Positions 7,875 through 17,048 of a stretch of DNA of 33,313 bases are shown here, in pieces. The DNA lies in the NCBI GenBank assembly GCA_903840435.1, contig CAIMFV010000038.1, positions 1 through 33,313 on the forward strand, written 5' to 3'. Origin of the DNA: an uncultured Caulobacterales bacterium (GTDB lineage: Bacteria; Pseudomonadota; Alphaproteobacteria; Caulobacterales; Caulobacteraceae). Position 1 is the stretch's first letter, and each line of letters starts with the position of its first letter. A model generated the notes under the pieces. The model was not told where the DNA came from. It saw only the letters and a list, made by a program, of their open reading frames with translations, and did no database searches. A program made the translations under genes and the position numbers.

Positions 7875-8717
7875 CTATTCCTTCGCTTTGGCGACAAAGG
7901 CCATGTGATGTAGAGCGAGTGCGCCCGCGACAGCGACATTGAGGCTATCGAACCCCTGCGCCATGGGTATTCTTACGGTCATTGATCGGTCAAGCAAGTG
8001 ATCGGGCAGACCAGGTCCCTCCGGTCCCAGCAAAACCGCCGCGCGACCGGGGCGAGCGGTCTCACTGAGCGCGACCTTGCCAGACGGCGAGAGTGCTACC
8101 GGCGAAAAGCCGTGTTCGCAAAGCACGCCCAATAGATCAGCTTCCGGCGCAAGGCGAACATAGGGAAGATCAAGACAGGCGCCAGCCGAAACCCGAATCG
8201 CTTTGCGATAGAGCGGGTCGCAACAGGTTGCGTCGAGGATCACGGCGTCGGCGCCAAAGGCGGCGGCGTTGCGAAAGAGCCCGCCCATATTGTCGTGATT
8301 GCTAATGCCGACCAGCACTAACACCAGCGCGCGGGCGCCAAGGTTTGAGGCTAAGCGCGTCAGGCTCACCTCCTCCGTGCGCCGCCCCAACCCCAGGATG
8401 CCACGGTGGATGGGAAAGCCGACAATTTCATCCATCACGGCTTGCGAAGCGCAATAGACCGGAACCTGGGGATCGAACTGTCCAAGCAGCGAGCCCAGCG
8501 CTTCAATTCTGCTGTCGGCGATCAGAACTGACACAGCCTCGCAGGTGGGTGAGCGCGCGAGATGTGGCAAGACAACCGCGCCTTCAGCAATAAACAGGCC
8601 CTCCCGACCGACCAGATCCTTTTCCCTGACCTGGCGATAAGGGGCGATGCGCGGGTCGTCGATGTCAAAAATCGGAATCGGATGCGGGCCAGCTTGGGCA
8701 TCCCTCACAACGTGCAT
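7875..8717 (-). CDS. SpoU/TrmH-family RNA 2'-O-methyltransferase
   Basis: This 280-residue SPOUT enzyme has an N-terminal substrate-binding part (residues about 20-115, REGLFIAEGAVVL) and a trefoil-knot catalytic domain. The three SpoU motifs are clear: NHDNMGGLFRNAAAFGADAV (motif 1), LLGPEGPGLP (motif 2) and IPMAQGFDSLNVAVAGALAL (motif 3). Such enzymes use SAM to methylate the 2'-OH of ribose in tRNA or rRNA; the target nucleotide cannot be told. It is the first gene of the leftward cluster and diverges from recQ across 52 bp. Its coupling to a sugar-acid kinase has no obvious functional logic. It probably reflects genome streamlining. Confidence 0.9.
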   Translation of the reverse strand: MHVVRDAQAGPHPIPIFDIDDPRIAPYRQVREKDLVGREGLFIAEGAVVLPHLARSPTCEAVSVLIADSRIEALGSLLGQFDPQVPVYCASQAVMDEIVGFPIHRGILGLGRRTEEVSLTRLASNLGARALVLVLVGISNHDNMGGLFRNAAAFGADAVILDATCCDPLYRKAIRVSAGACLDLPYVRLAPEADLLGVLCEHGFSPVALSPSGKVALSETARPGRAAVLLGPEGPGLPDHLLDRSMTVRIPMAQGFDSLNVAVAGALALHHMAFVAKAKE

Positions 8718-8769
8718 TTCCCGGGCTCCAAACTTTTGCGCTGGCGGCGAATAGGCCTATAGCGGCCCG

Positions 8770-10611
8770 ATGAGCGAAGCGCTTGCACGAAATTTGACCG
8801 AGGAGCTGCCTAGCTTGGCAAGGGCCCGCACCCTGTTGCGAACCGTCTTCGGCCATGCTGAGTTTCGCGGACGTCAAGCAGAGGTGATTGCTGAGGTTTT
8901 GGCGGGACGCAACGCCTTGGCGGTCTTGCCGACCGGGGGCGGGAAGAGCCTGTGTTACCAAATTCCAAGCCTGATGCTTTCCGGCGTTGGCTTGGTTGTT
9001 TCGCCGCTGATCGCTTTGATGTCCGATCAGGTGGCGGCATTGAAGCAGTCCGGCGTTGCGGCGGCGCGGTTGGACAGCCATGTCGAGCCTGAGGAGCGGG
9101 CGCAAACCTGGGGTGAGCTTGAGGCGGGCCGATTGGACCTCCTCTATGTCTCGCCTGAAGGGCTGGCGCAGGGCGGACTTTTGGAGCGGCTTTCGCGCCT
9201 GAGGGTCGGGCTGATTGCCATTGATGAAGCGCACTGCGTCAGTCAGTGGGGCCATGACTTCCGCCCCGACTATCGGATGCTTGGCCGCTTGGCTGACGTT
9301 TTTCCGCAAACGCCGCGACTGGCTGTGACCGCAACCGCCGATGCGCGCACCCGGGTCGATATCCGCGCCGCGCTGCGTCTCGACGATGCTGCGGAATTCA
9401 TTGCGAGCTTTGCACGGCCCGAATTGGCGTTGCGCGCCGAACGGAAGGAGGGACGCGGGCGGGCGCGAATCGTGCGGTTCGTCGGCGAGCGCCTCAAAGA
9501 GTCAGGCGTTGTTTATGTCGGATCGCGCAACAGCGCCGATGAACTGGCCGAGCAATTGCGCGGTATAGGCGCGCCGGCGATCGCCTATCATGCAGGTCTC
9601 GACCGACAAACCCGCGAGGCGCGTCTGAAAACCTTTCTCGATGCCGACGCAGCGGTGATGGTGGCAACTGTCGCCTTTGGTATGGGGATTGATAAGCCGG
9701 ACGTGCGTTACGTCGCCCATGCCGATCCGCCCGCCTCGATAGAGGCCTACTGGCAAGAGGTGGGGCGGGCTGGCCGTGACGGCGCCCCTGCTGAGGGCTT
9801 AGCGCTCTATAGCGCCTCGGACCTGGCCTTCGCCGCCCGTCGCATCGCCGAACGGGGACTTCCACCCGATGTGGAGCAGGTGCAGAGGCGCAAACTTTAC
9901 CAACTCTATGCGCTGTTCGAAGGCGCCCATTGTCGGTCGGCGGGCGTTCGGCGCTATTTTGGCGAGGTCGAGGTAACGGGCTGTGGCCAGTGCGACGCCT
10001 GCGTGGCGCCGCCCGCAACCGTCAAGATGACCGAGGCGGCGCAAAAGCTGTTGTCGGCCACCCATCGCTTAGGCGAGCGCTATGGCAGGGTAAGGTTGGT
10101 CGAACACCTGACCGGAAAGACAGGGTCGGCGTCGGCTTTCGAACAGGGGCTCTCGACATTTGGAATTGGCAAGGGCCTGGCTGAGAAGGCTTGGCGCGAC
10201 CTGATCGAGGCCTTGCTGTTTGAAGGCCTCTTGGTGGAAAACGCTGTTGGCCATCAAACCACTATCGCGCTGGGCGACAAGGAGGCGGTGCGCAGCGTGT
10301 ACCGTGGCGAACGCGAAGTGGCCTTGCCGGTCCGCGATCTCAAGGTCACCAGCCTCGGCCGGGCCCCACGGGCGAGCGTCAAACCTTCGAACGTGGCGGC
10401 GCAGGTCTTCGAAGCCCTAAAGCTCTGGCGGCGCGATGTGGCGCGAGCGTCGGGCGCTCCCCCCTATGTCATCTTTCATGATCGCACCTTGCTCGACATT
10501 GCCGAGGCGCGACCGACAAGCCTTGCCGAACTTGGCGAGGTGGGGGGTGTCGGCCAGGCGAAGCTTACCCGCTATGGCGAGGCGGTGCTGGCGATCCTTA
10601 GGGCGAATTAA
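8770..10611 (+). CDS. recQ: ATP-dependent DNA helicase RecQ
   Basis: The 613 residues match E. coli RecQ in length (about 609) and architecture. Walker A is LPTGGGKS (Lys59) and motif II is DEAH (152-155), followed by the RecQ-specific aromatic-rich loop CVSQWGHDFRP. Motif VI is seen in QEVGRAGRDG. The RecQ-C-terminal zinc site is Cys388, Cys405, Cys408 and Cys411, followed by the winged helix. The HRDC domain occupies roughly residues 535-610 (ALKLWRRDVARASGAPPYVI). It unwinds DNA 3'-5' in recombinational repair and replication-fork rescue. No strong Shine-Dalgarno precedes the ATG. The gene is divergent from the methyltransferase and converges on the SleB-type hydrolase across a shared hairpin. 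Confidence 0.97.
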   Translation: MSEALARNLTEELPSLARARTLLRTVFGHAEFRGRQAEVIAEVLAGRNALAVLPTGGGKSLCYQIPSLMLSGVGLVVSPLIALMSDQVAALKQSGVAAARLDSHVEPEERAQTWGELEAGRLDLLYVSPEGLAQGGLLERLSRLRVGLIAIDEAHCVSQWGHDFRPDYRMLGRLADVFPQTPRLAVTATADARTRVDIRAALRLDDAAEFIASFARPELALRAERKEGRGRARIVRFVGERLKESGVVYVGSRNSADELAEQLRGIGAPAIAYHAGLDRQTREARLKTFLDADAAVMVATVAFGMGIDKPDVRYVAHADPPASIEAYWQEVGRAGRDGAPAEGLALYSASDLAFAARRIAERGLPPDVEQVQRRKLYQLYALFEGAHCRSAGVRRYFGEVEVTGCGQCDACVAPPATVKMTEAAQKLLSATHRLGERYGRVRLVEHLTGKTGSASAFEQGLSTFGIGKGLAEKAWRDLIEALLFEGLLVENAVGHQTTIALGDKEAVRSVYRGEREVALPVRDLKVTSLGRAPRASVKPSNVAAQVFEALKLWRRDVARASGAPPYVIFHDRTLLDIAEARPTSLAELGEVGGVGQAKLTRYGEAVLAILRAN

Positions 10612-10644
10612 GGGACGGGTGCCGAGCTTGAGCCCATCCCTTAA
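10608..10644. terminator. Bidirectional hairpin terminator between recQ and the cell-wall hydrolase
   Basis: TTAAGGGACGGG (10608-10619) and CCCATCCCTTAA (10633-10644) pair with one C-A mismatch around a 13-nt loop. The left arm overlaps the recQ stop, and the right arm ends 4 nt before the stop of the convergent gene. A/T-rich flanks on both sides would serve both strands, although U-runs are short. Confidence 0.6.
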
Positions 10645-10647
10645 ATC

Positions 10648-11736
10648 CTAAGGCTTTACCTCTTCCGTCCGTCCCGATTCCGGCTTGGCAGGGGCAGGGT
10701 GGGAGGCGTTTTCGACGGCTTGGGCAGCGTTTTCGACAACCTTTGCCGTTGAGGCGAGGAACAAGCCCGCAGCCTTGGCGTTGGGCGCAGGCCCCGTCGG
10801 CGCGAGGCTCGCCAAACTGGCGCTTTGGGCGGCGCTGTTCGGGTTCGTCGCGTCTGGCATATCGTCGGCTGAGGAGGGCAGGGCTTGGCCATTGAACATG
10901 GCCCGTGAGCCCACCCGGCCGTTAAACCGGTAAAAGATATGGGCACCAATCTGGGCGACCCGCTCCAGTTGGGCGCCCCAATCGGGACGGACCTCAATCG
11001 AATGGTAGTGGGTCGCATTGCCAACCGCAGCCATAACCCGACCATCCAAGGCCCGCGCCGCCACCCGCTGCGCCCGATCCCATGCGCCACGTTCAAAAGC
11101 GTGATGGATTGAGCCGTCGCAGGCAAACGAGAATTGGCAGCCACCGGTAACAGCGCGCTGATAGACAACGCCGCAGATGGTTTTGGGGAAGGCGCGGTGG
11201 CGGACGCGATTGAGCACCACCTGCGCAACGGCTTCTTGACCCGCTGGCGTTTCACCGCGCGCCTCGAAATAGACCGCTTCACTCAGGCACTGAAGATCGC
11301 GGCTTTCATCCAGCGCATCGCGCAGGCGAAACGGTTGGGCCGCTGAAATCGACGCGAGTTGAAACTTGGCAGGGCTGGTCCCGGTGTGCGGGGCTGGCAT
11401 GGTATTGAACACGCCGCGCTTGGCTTCCAACCGCGCCGTCCAAGCTTCAAGCCTGCGGTCGCGTACGTCTTGGGCCGCAGAGCTGTCTGGATCAAAGCGC
11501 TTGGCAATCACGAGCGCACCCGGACTGTCCTTGGCCGCTTCTGCCAGAGCCGTTTCTGAAAACCCTGCATGGGCGGCGTCCGCCAAGCGGGTGATCCGAG
11601 CGTGGACGACTGAGGTCCAAGCAAGACCGCCAGCCAAATAGGCTCCACCCATCGCCAGCCCAATTAAGGAGCCCAGCGACGCTGCGCCTAGAAGCGCGCG
11701 CATGTCCGTGGCGCGCGCCGGAATATGAATCGTCAA
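10648..11736 (-). CDS. Membrane-anchored SleB-type cell wall hydrolase
   Basis: The 362-residue protein has one N-terminal membrane segment (about residues 12-37), a helical linker, a Hydrolase_2/SleB domain (about 128-262) and a long Ala/Pro-rich tail ending in acidic residues. Hallmarks are LSEAVYFEARGE, whose Glu is the presumed catalytic residue, then AVAQVVLNRVRH, FPKTICGVVYQ, CQFSFACDG and ATHYHS. The family cleaves peptidoglycan glycan strands; Bacillus SleB acts on spore cortex, while gram-negative members act on the sacculus in growth or division. The start is TTG with AGGA 4 nt upstream. An ATG 33 nt downstream (11703) would keep the membrane segment intact. It faces away from the autotransporter gene. 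Confidence 0.88.
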   Translation of the reverse strand: MTIHIPARATDMRALLGAASLGSLIGLAMGGAYLAGGLAWTSVVHARITRLADAAHAGFSETALAEAAKDSPGALVIAKRFDPDSSAAQDVRDRRLEAWTARLEAKRGVFNTMPAPHTGTSPAKFQLASISAAQPFRLRDALDESRDLQCLSEAVYFEARGETPAGQEAVAQVVLNRVRHRAFPKTICGVVYQRAVTGGCQFSFACDGSIHHAFERGAWDRAQRVAARALDGRVMAAVGNATHYHSIEVRPDWGAQLERVAQIGAHIFYRFNGRVGSRAMFNGQALPSSADDMPDATNPNSAAQSASLASLAPTGPAPNAKAAGLFLASTAKVVENAAQAVENASHPAPAKPESGRTEEVKP

Positions 11737-11902
11737 AGCTTCCTAAGTCCTCTTCGGCGAGGGCGTAAGCGCCCCCCGACAGGCTCGCTGGACCGGCTGA
11801 CGGGGCCGGGAGCGAATGGGCCAGCTCTGGACACAGTCGCCAGCCACGTTTTCGTGTTAACAGGCGAATTGTGGCGAAAATGTGGCGAAATCGCCGCATT
11901 TA

Positions 11903-11917
11903 TGCTGCACTGCAACA
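11903..11917. promoter_or_regulatory. TGC-rich motif resembling a PhaR-type operator
   Basis: TGCTGCACTGCAACA contains the near-palindrome TGCTGCA/TGCA. From memory, TGC-rich sequences of this kind are bound by PhaR, the polyhydroxybutyrate-responsive repressor of alphaproteobacteria, upstream of phasin genes. It lies 63 bp upstream of the best -35 candidate for the autotransporter gene. Binding here is inferred only. Confidence 0.3.
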
Positions 11918-11979
11918 TGATATTTGGAATTTATGAATGTTTTCTGAATGTCCCAAGCGACGCGCCGACATACTTTTTT

Positions 11980-12008
11980 TTGACATTCGCGCTGTCAAGG
12001 CCGATCAT
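11980..12008 (+). promoter_or_regulatory. Candidate sigma-70 promoter of the autotransporter gene
   Basis: TTGACA (11980-11985) is a perfect -35 hexamer, followed after 17 bp by GATCAT (12003-12008), a 4/6 match to TATAAT. It would give a leader of about 107 nt before the ATG at 12123. Confidence 0.5.
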
Positions 12009-12122
12009 TTCAAAATTGGGCGGCGAAAGCGCTTTATGGACTAGACCCCGCCACATTCCCCCGGCAATAGCTTAGCGAATCGAAACTTCTCTCTCCTCAA
12101 GCTGCGGACGAGCCTCTCCCGA

Positions 12123-15100
12123 ATGAGAAAAACACTGATCGCCGCTGTCGCCATGGCGCCCCTGATTTTGGCTGCTGGCGCGGTGCACGCCGCCGATGGA
12201 ACCACCAATGTCACCACCTCGACGACGACGCCGATCTCGACGGGGGGCACTGCCAATACCAATATCACCATCAGTTCCGGGGGGAGTATTTCCGCGGCGC
12301 AGAATGGCGTCAATCTCGTGACGCTGAATAGCAATGACTATGTTTGGAACGTGGCTGGAACCCTGTCCTCCAGCAACTTCAACAATGTCACGGCTATCTA
12401 CGCGCTGGGTGGGACCTCCGGGAACTACATCCTCAACGCCTCGGCGATTAGCTTGACCACGACCTATGCCCCAGCCACTTCGGTCGACGGCTATTCGCAA
12501 GCCCCCTTCGCCGGAACGGCCAACCTGACAAATCTCTCCTCCACGGGAGTGACCGGCGTGGCGGGCCTCTATGGCATCCGTTTGGTCGGTACTCAGGCTT
12601 TTGGGGGCTATGTCGACAATAGCTCCACCGGCTCAATCACGATCAAGGGCAATAACAGCTACGGCATGTCGATTGAGGCGCCGATCACCGGCTACTATCT
12701 CGACGGCTTTTCGCGAAAAGTGTCGATTGGCAGCGAAGGTTCGATTTCACTGACGGGCGATAACGGGGTCGCCTTGAACGTTGCGCCACCGAGCGGGTCA
12801 TCAGCCGCCTATGTTGGCGGGACCCCGGGGGCCAATAATTTCATCGCCCAAAATATCCTCATCTCCGGCGCGATCACAGCGACAGGCACCAATAGCTCCG
12901 CAGTTCGGATCAATGGGAATATTGGCGGCCGGCTTGGGATCTATTCGTCCATTTCGGCGACCGGCTATGCCATCACGTCGCGGACCAGTAATCTGACCCT
13001 GTTGGGAAAAATTCAGGGCTCGGGCAGCCAAACCAACCTGGCCAATGCCGCGGTGATTGTCGGCGGCAATGTTGATGGGGGAATCTATATCGGCGGCGCC
13101 CCTGCGGGCACGGTCACTGGATCAGAGGCCGATTTGGCCGGGGACGGGGGATGGGACGGTGCCCAATCTACGGGTGCAATCGCAAGTTACGGGTCTGCGC
13201 CCGCATTGTTGATCGGAGCCTCGGGCTCTAGTCAAAATATCACCATTGGCGGGTTCAATGACGCCAATGCGTTGAGCGCTACGAATCCAAACGGCAACAA
13301 TGACTATCTGTACGGCCTGGTCTCCCGGGGGTCGATTACTGACTCAGGCGTCTATGACGGCTTTTCGGCCACGGCTCTGCAAATCGGCTATCCGACGGGC
13401 GGAACTGTCAATCTGACCCAGGGCATTGCCCTCTATGGCTCCGTGTCGGCCCAGGCCTATTATGCGCCGAATTCATCGACGGCTGTTTCTGCCACGGCGA
13501 TCCAACTCAACGGCGCCATCTCACCCAATATCAATATTTTCGGCACTGTCTCTGCCTCGGTCACCCAATCGAGTGTGGCCGCGGTTGCAGTTCCGCAAGC
13601 CGTCAGCGCGGTGGGCATTTCTGAGACCTGGGGTCCAGGTTCCGGGGCGCAATTGCAAAACCTGCTTGTCATGGGGTCGATCTCGGCCACAGCGACCGGC
13701 AACAATGCCACCGCCATCGCCGTACAAGATGCCTCGGGCACCCTGTCCAATGTGACGAACAAGGGTGTCATTTCGGCCACCAACTATGTCTCGACCTTGG
13801 GCAACACCCAGTTGGGACAGGTCCCCCTCGCCAATGGCCAACTCGCCGGACCGACCGTCGCTCTGGATTTGAGCGCAAATAGCACGGGCGTCACCCTGAC
13901 CCAGATCGCCCAGACGACCCAAGAACTCACGCACTTTTATGGGTCTACGTCCGGCACGACCGCGACGACGTCCAGCGTGGCGACCGCCTTTACGCCCTAT
14001 ATCCAAGGCGACGTCTATCTCGGCAGCGGCGCCAATAAGGTTGACCTTGAAGCCGGTGGCCTAATTGGTGCGCTGTCGATGGGCAGTGGGACGGGCGGCT
14101 CGCTAACCTTGAATGGCGGTGCCTCGATCAACGGGGCCTTTTCATTCGGGGGAACGGGCCTGGCGATCAATCTCGCGAATGGTGCTTTAAATGACCGGTC
14201 CCCGACCACTGTCAACGCCGCCTCCTTACAAATCGGCGCCACCTCAAGCCTCTCCTTTGCCTTTAATCCAGCCTCCACGTCGGCTGCCAACCAGATCAGC
14301 CAGTTCGTCGTGAATGGCGCGGCGGTAAATGGGTCCAACAACGTCGTGATCGCCAACGGGGCCAAGTTTGGCCTGACAGCTGTGTCTCTGCCGACCCTCG
14401 GCAAGACCTATTCTTATAATGTCATTTCCTCAAACCTGCCGATCAGCTTGGGTGGCGCGACCTCGCTCACCCTGACCTCGACGCCCTATATTTTCGACGC
14501 AACCCTTTCCCAGCCTTCGGGCAATCCGAATGAGCTGGTGTTGCAAATCCAGTCCAAGACGGCGGCGCAGATGGGCCTCAATGCGTCGGAAGGGGCCCTG
14601 CTCGGCAGCCTGCTCACCGTGGCCCCGAAGGACCAGGAAGTTCAGTCTGCCCTTTTGGCGCCGACCAACCGCAAAAACTTTTTGAAGATCTACGACGCTT
14701 TCCTGCCAGAGAGCGCTGGAGGGATTTTTGAAGCCGGACGGCTCGCATCGGACGCGGTGTCGCGCGCTACCTCCACCCATGACATGACCCCTGGGGTGGG
14801 CGGCACGCAAAACTTCTGGATGCAAGAAATTGCAATTGGCGCCCATAGCGAGCGTACCTCGGCCAATAACCCCTATGATGTAGGCGGTTTTGGCGCGGTG
14901 GCGGGTGCTGCCATGGGCGGCTATGGCTTTGGCGCAGTGGGGGTGACGGCAGCCCTGACCTCGATTTCCGTGCTTGATCCCGAGCTCAAGGGCGCAGGCC
15001 AGCAGGCCGTAACCTCGCTCGAAGCAGGCCTATACTGGCAGGCGTCAGTTAAACACCTAACCCTCGACCTACGGGCCGCTTTTGGCGGCGCCTCGATCGA

Positions 15101-15686
15101 CGGCACCCGCCAATTGTTTGCCTATGATCAGACGACGGGGCTCGTTGCCGTCAATCGGACGGTCAAGGATAACCACTATGGCTATATGGGTACCCTGCAT
15201 GGCGGGGCGAGCTATGAGTGGTCGCTTGGCTCGGGCTTTTTCATCCGCCCCCAAGCCCGGCTCGATTATTTTTACATGGCGGAAGACAGCTATAAGGAAA
15301 AAGACCTTGTTGCGCTTGGCACTGGAGCAGGCTTTCCCTCAGCCTTTGCGTTGAGCGTCAATAGCCGCAACGGCGACGCGCTTACCGGCGTGGCCACCAT
15401 GGCCATTGGCGCCAATTGGGGATCCGATTTCCGGTTGCGGCCACAGATCGAGGTGGGCTTGCGCGATGCCATTGCAGGTTCGCCGGGCACGACAACAGCG
15501 CAATTCGTCTCGGGCGGGACGCCCTTTACCTTGACGCCCTCGCCAATCAATGGCGTCGGTGGGGTGCTGCGCCTTGGCCTAAAGGCCTCCACCAATTTCT
15601 ACGAAGTCGGCATTGAGGCCGGTGGCGAGACCCATGACCGGTATTATTCTGGCGACGCCCGGGTTACCATTCGCTTGATGTTCTGA
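12123..15686 (+). CDS. Autotransporter (type Va secretion) with beta-helical passenger
   Basis: The 1187-residue protein has three parts. A signal peptide comes first (MRKTLIAAVAMAPLILAAGAVHA, cut near HA/ADG). The long low-complexity passenger (about 27-870) is rich in Gly, Ser, Thr, Asn and Ile with repeated ISATG/GSISAT-like turns, typical of a right-handed beta-helix. The C-terminal autotransporter barrel runs from about residue 900 (FWMQEIAIGAHSER) to the terminal VTIRLMF, whose final Phe is the usual outer-membrane assembly signal. The passenger would be exposed at the cell surface, perhaps for adhesion. I see no protease or lipase motif, so the activity is unknown. Only a weak Shine-Dalgarno-like GACGAG lies upstream. 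The carrier gene 40 bp downstream may be co-transcribed. Confidence 0.9.
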   Translation: MRKTLIAAVAMAPLILAAGAVHAADGTTNVTTSTTTPISTGGTANTNITISSGGSISAAQNGVNLVTLNSNDYVWNVAGTLSSSNFNNVTAIYALGGTSGNYILNASAISLTTTYAPATSVDGYSQAPFAGTANLTNLSSTGVTGVAGLYGIRLVGTQAFGGYVDNSSTGSITIKGNNSYGMSIEAPITGYYLDGFSRKVSIGSEGSISLTGDNGVALNVAPPSGSSAAYVGGTPGANNFIAQNILISGAITATGTNSSAVRINGNIGGRLGIYSSISATGYAITSRTSNLTLLGKIQGSGSQTNLANAAVIVGGNVDGGIYIGGAPAGTVTGSEADLAGDGGWDGAQSTGAIASYGSAPALLIGASGSSQNITIGGFNDANALSATNPNGNNDYLYGLVSRGSITDSGVYDGFSATALQIGYPTGGTVNLTQGIALYGSVSAQAYYAPNSSTAVSATAIQLNGAISPNINIFGTVSASVTQSSVAAVAVPQAVSAVGISETWGPGSGAQLQNLLVMGSISATATGNNATAIAVQDASGTLSNVTNKGVISATNYVSTLGNTQLGQVPLANGQLAGPTVALDLSANSTGVTLTQIAQTTQELTHFYGSTSGTTATTSSVATAFTPYIQGDVYLGSGANKVDLEAGGLIGALSMGSGTGGSLTLNGGASINGAFSFGGTGLAINLANGALNDRSPTTVNAASLQIGATSSLSFAFNPASTSAANQISQFVVNGAAVNGSNNVVIANGAKFGLTAVSLPTLGKTYSYNVISSNLPISLGGATSLTLTSTPYIFDATLSQPSGNPNELVLQIQSKTAAQMGLNASEGALLGSLLTVAPKDQEVQSALLAPTNRKNFLKIYDAFLPESAGGIFEAGRLASDAVSRATSTHDMTPGVGGTQNFWMQEIAIGAHSERTSANNPYDVGGFGAVAGAAMGGYGFGAVGVTAALTSISVLDPELKGAGQQAVTSLEAGLYWQASVKHLTLDLRAAFGGASIDGTRQLFAYDQTTGLVAVNRTVKDNHYGYMGTLHGGASYEWSLGSGFFIRPQARLDYFYMAEDSYKEKDLVALGTGAGFPSAFALSVNSRNGDALTGVATMAIGANWGSDFRLRPQIEVGLRDAIAGSPGTTTAQFVSGGTPFTLTPSPINGVGGVLRLGLKASTNFYEVGIEAGGETHDRYYSGDARVTIRLMF

Positions 15687-15726
15687 CCGGGACTGACCCG
15701 TTTGGGCGCTAACTCCGGGGGGAGAC

Positions 15727-16956
15727 GTGGGGTTGGACCTTTTTGACGGTTTGCGTGGCTTGACGAAAAGCCAGAGGGCAGCGGTAACGGCGAGCCTTCT
15801 GGGCTGGTCGCTCGACGCCTTCGACTTTTTTCTCTTAACCTTTGTGCTTGGCGATGTGGCCAAGACCTTTCAGGTCAAAATTAGTCAGGTCAGCGTCGCC
15901 ATCATGCTGACCCTCGCCATGCGCCCCCTCGGGGCCCTGGTATTTGGCTATTTGGCCGACCGGTTTGGTCGCCGACCGGTGCTGCAAATCGACCTCCTGC
16001 TGTTTTCGGCGATCGCCTTTTCATCGGCCTTTGCGCCCAACCTCACTGTATTCCTCATTCTACGCGCCGCCTTTGGTTTCGCCATGGGGGGAGAGTGGGG
16101 AACCGGCGCCGCCTTGACCCTCGAATCCATCCCGGCCAAGAGCCGCGGTGTGATTTCTGGCCTGCTGCAGGAAGGCTGGGCAATTGGCGCGCTCTTGGGC
16201 GCCTTGGCCAACCTCTTCCTTCCGCATGTCGGCTGGCGGGGGCTGTTGATGTTCTCAGCTGCGCCAGCCCTGCTCATCCTCTATATTCGCCGCAATGTCG
16301 ACGAGAGCCCGTCTTGGGTCGCGGGCGCGTCGGAGCGAAAGCGCCAAGGGGTGTTAAAGCCCATTTTGGCCAACTTCAAACTGGTGATCTATCTCGTCAT
16401 CCTCATGACAGCGTTCAACTTTTTGAGCCACGGCACGCAAGACCTGTTTCCGACCTTCTTGAAGTCTCAGCACCATTTTAGCGCCGGTGAAGTGACCCTG
16501 GTCAGCGTTATCGCGTCGCTTGGCGCAATATTGGGTGGCATCGGCTTTGGCGCACTTTCAGAAAAATGGGGGCGGCGGCGCGCGATTCTGACCGCGTCCT
16601 TGTGCGTGCTGCCGGTTTTGCCTTTGGTGCTCTATGGCCAAGCCCCCATTGCGCTCGCAGCGGCGGGCTTTCTCATGCAGCTGGCGGTGCAGGGGGCGTG
16701 GGGCGTTGCGCCCGTGCATTTGAATGAGCTGGCGCCTGCGGCGGTGCGCGGTCTCTTACCCGGCCTTGCCTACCAACTTGGCAATCTCCTCGCCTCGCAA
16801 ACCGCGCCCTTGCAGGCGAAGTTCGCCGAGACCCATGGCGACAACTATGGTCTGGCCATTGCGGGCCTTGCGACTTTGGCGGCCTTAGGCTTGGCGGGGC
16901 TGGCCTGGTTTGGCCCGGAGGCCAAAGGCAAGGCGTTCGAGACCTCCGCCCCGTAG
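15727..16956 (+). CDS. MFS transporter, sialate/lactate:H+ symporter-like
   Basis: The 409 residues form a 12-helix major facilitator. The first helix carries LGWSLDAFDFFLLTFVLGDV, loop 2-3 carries the MFS signature GYLADRFGRRPVLQ, helix 4-5 FGFAMGGEWGTGAALTLE, and the second half has FGALSEKWGRRRAIL. The D-x-F-D-F-F motif in helix 1 and the GGEWG motif are typical of the sialate:H+ symporter and related carboxylate carriers. A monocarboxylate or sugar acid is therefore the likely substrate, but this is inferred. The GTG at 15727 is preceded by GGGGGAG; a TTG 6 nt later has better spacing. It follows the autotransporter by 40 bp without a terminator, so the two may share a transcript. Confidence 0.85.
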   Translation: MGLDLFDGLRGLTKSQRAAVTASLLGWSLDAFDFFLLTFVLGDVAKTFQVKISQVSVAIMLTLAMRPLGALVFGYLADRFGRRPVLQIDLLLFSAIAFSSAFAPNLTVFLILRAAFGFAMGGEWGTGAALTLESIPAKSRGVISGLLQEGWAIGALLGALANLFLPHVGWRGLLMFSAAPALLILYIRRNVDESPSWVAGASERKRQGVLKPILANFKLVIYLVILMTAFNFLSHGTQDLFPTFLKSQHHFSAGEVTLVSVIASLGAILGGIGFGALSEKWGRRRAILTASLCVLPVLPLVLYGQAPIALAAAGFLMQLAVQGAWGVAPVHLNELAPAAVRGLLPGLAYQLGNLLASQTAPLQAKFAETHGDNYGLAIAGLATLAALGLAGLAWFGPEAKGKAFETSAP

Positions 16957-16971
16957 ACTTTGTGGTCGCGA

Positions 16972-17027
16972 GGGATAGGCGCTAGTGTCTGCCAGTTTCT
17001 TTCAGAATCAGACAGACACTATATCCC
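16972..17027. terminator. Long bulged hairpin in a convergent intergenic region
   Basis: TAGTGTCTG (16983-16991) pairs with CAGACACTA (17013-17021). The outer GGGATA (16972-16977) pairs with TATCCC (17022-17027), giving 15 bp with one 5-nt bulge (GGCGC). The 21-nt loop itself contains TTCTTTCAGAA. It lies 16 nt past the MFS stop and is followed by a T-rich stretch (17029-17047). It most likely ends the MFS transcript. Confidence 0.55.
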
Positions 17028-17048
17028 TATGTTTTCGTTTGTCTTTTC

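Larger units (their letters stand above)
11737..12122. other. Intergenic control region between sleB-like gene and autotransporter gene
   Basis: This 386-bp stretch separates divergent genes and contains no gene I can support. It is AT-richer than its surroundings around 11895-12015. It holds two direct copies of TGTGGCGAAA (11870-11879 and 11881-11890), the second running into the inverted repeat GGCGAAATCGCC. It also holds a TGC-rich motif (11903-11917) and a -35/-10 pair (11980-12008), listed separately. Confidence 0.5.

Noticed and set aside
7121-7942. 273-codon plus-strand frame opposite the KDG kinase
   Set aside because: It is antisense to clear PfkB motifs, and the translated product has no recognisable domain.
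11725-12075. 116-codon frame in the sleB-autotransporter gap
   Set aside because: It runs across a likely promoter, has no ribosome site and no family features; the region reads as regulatory.
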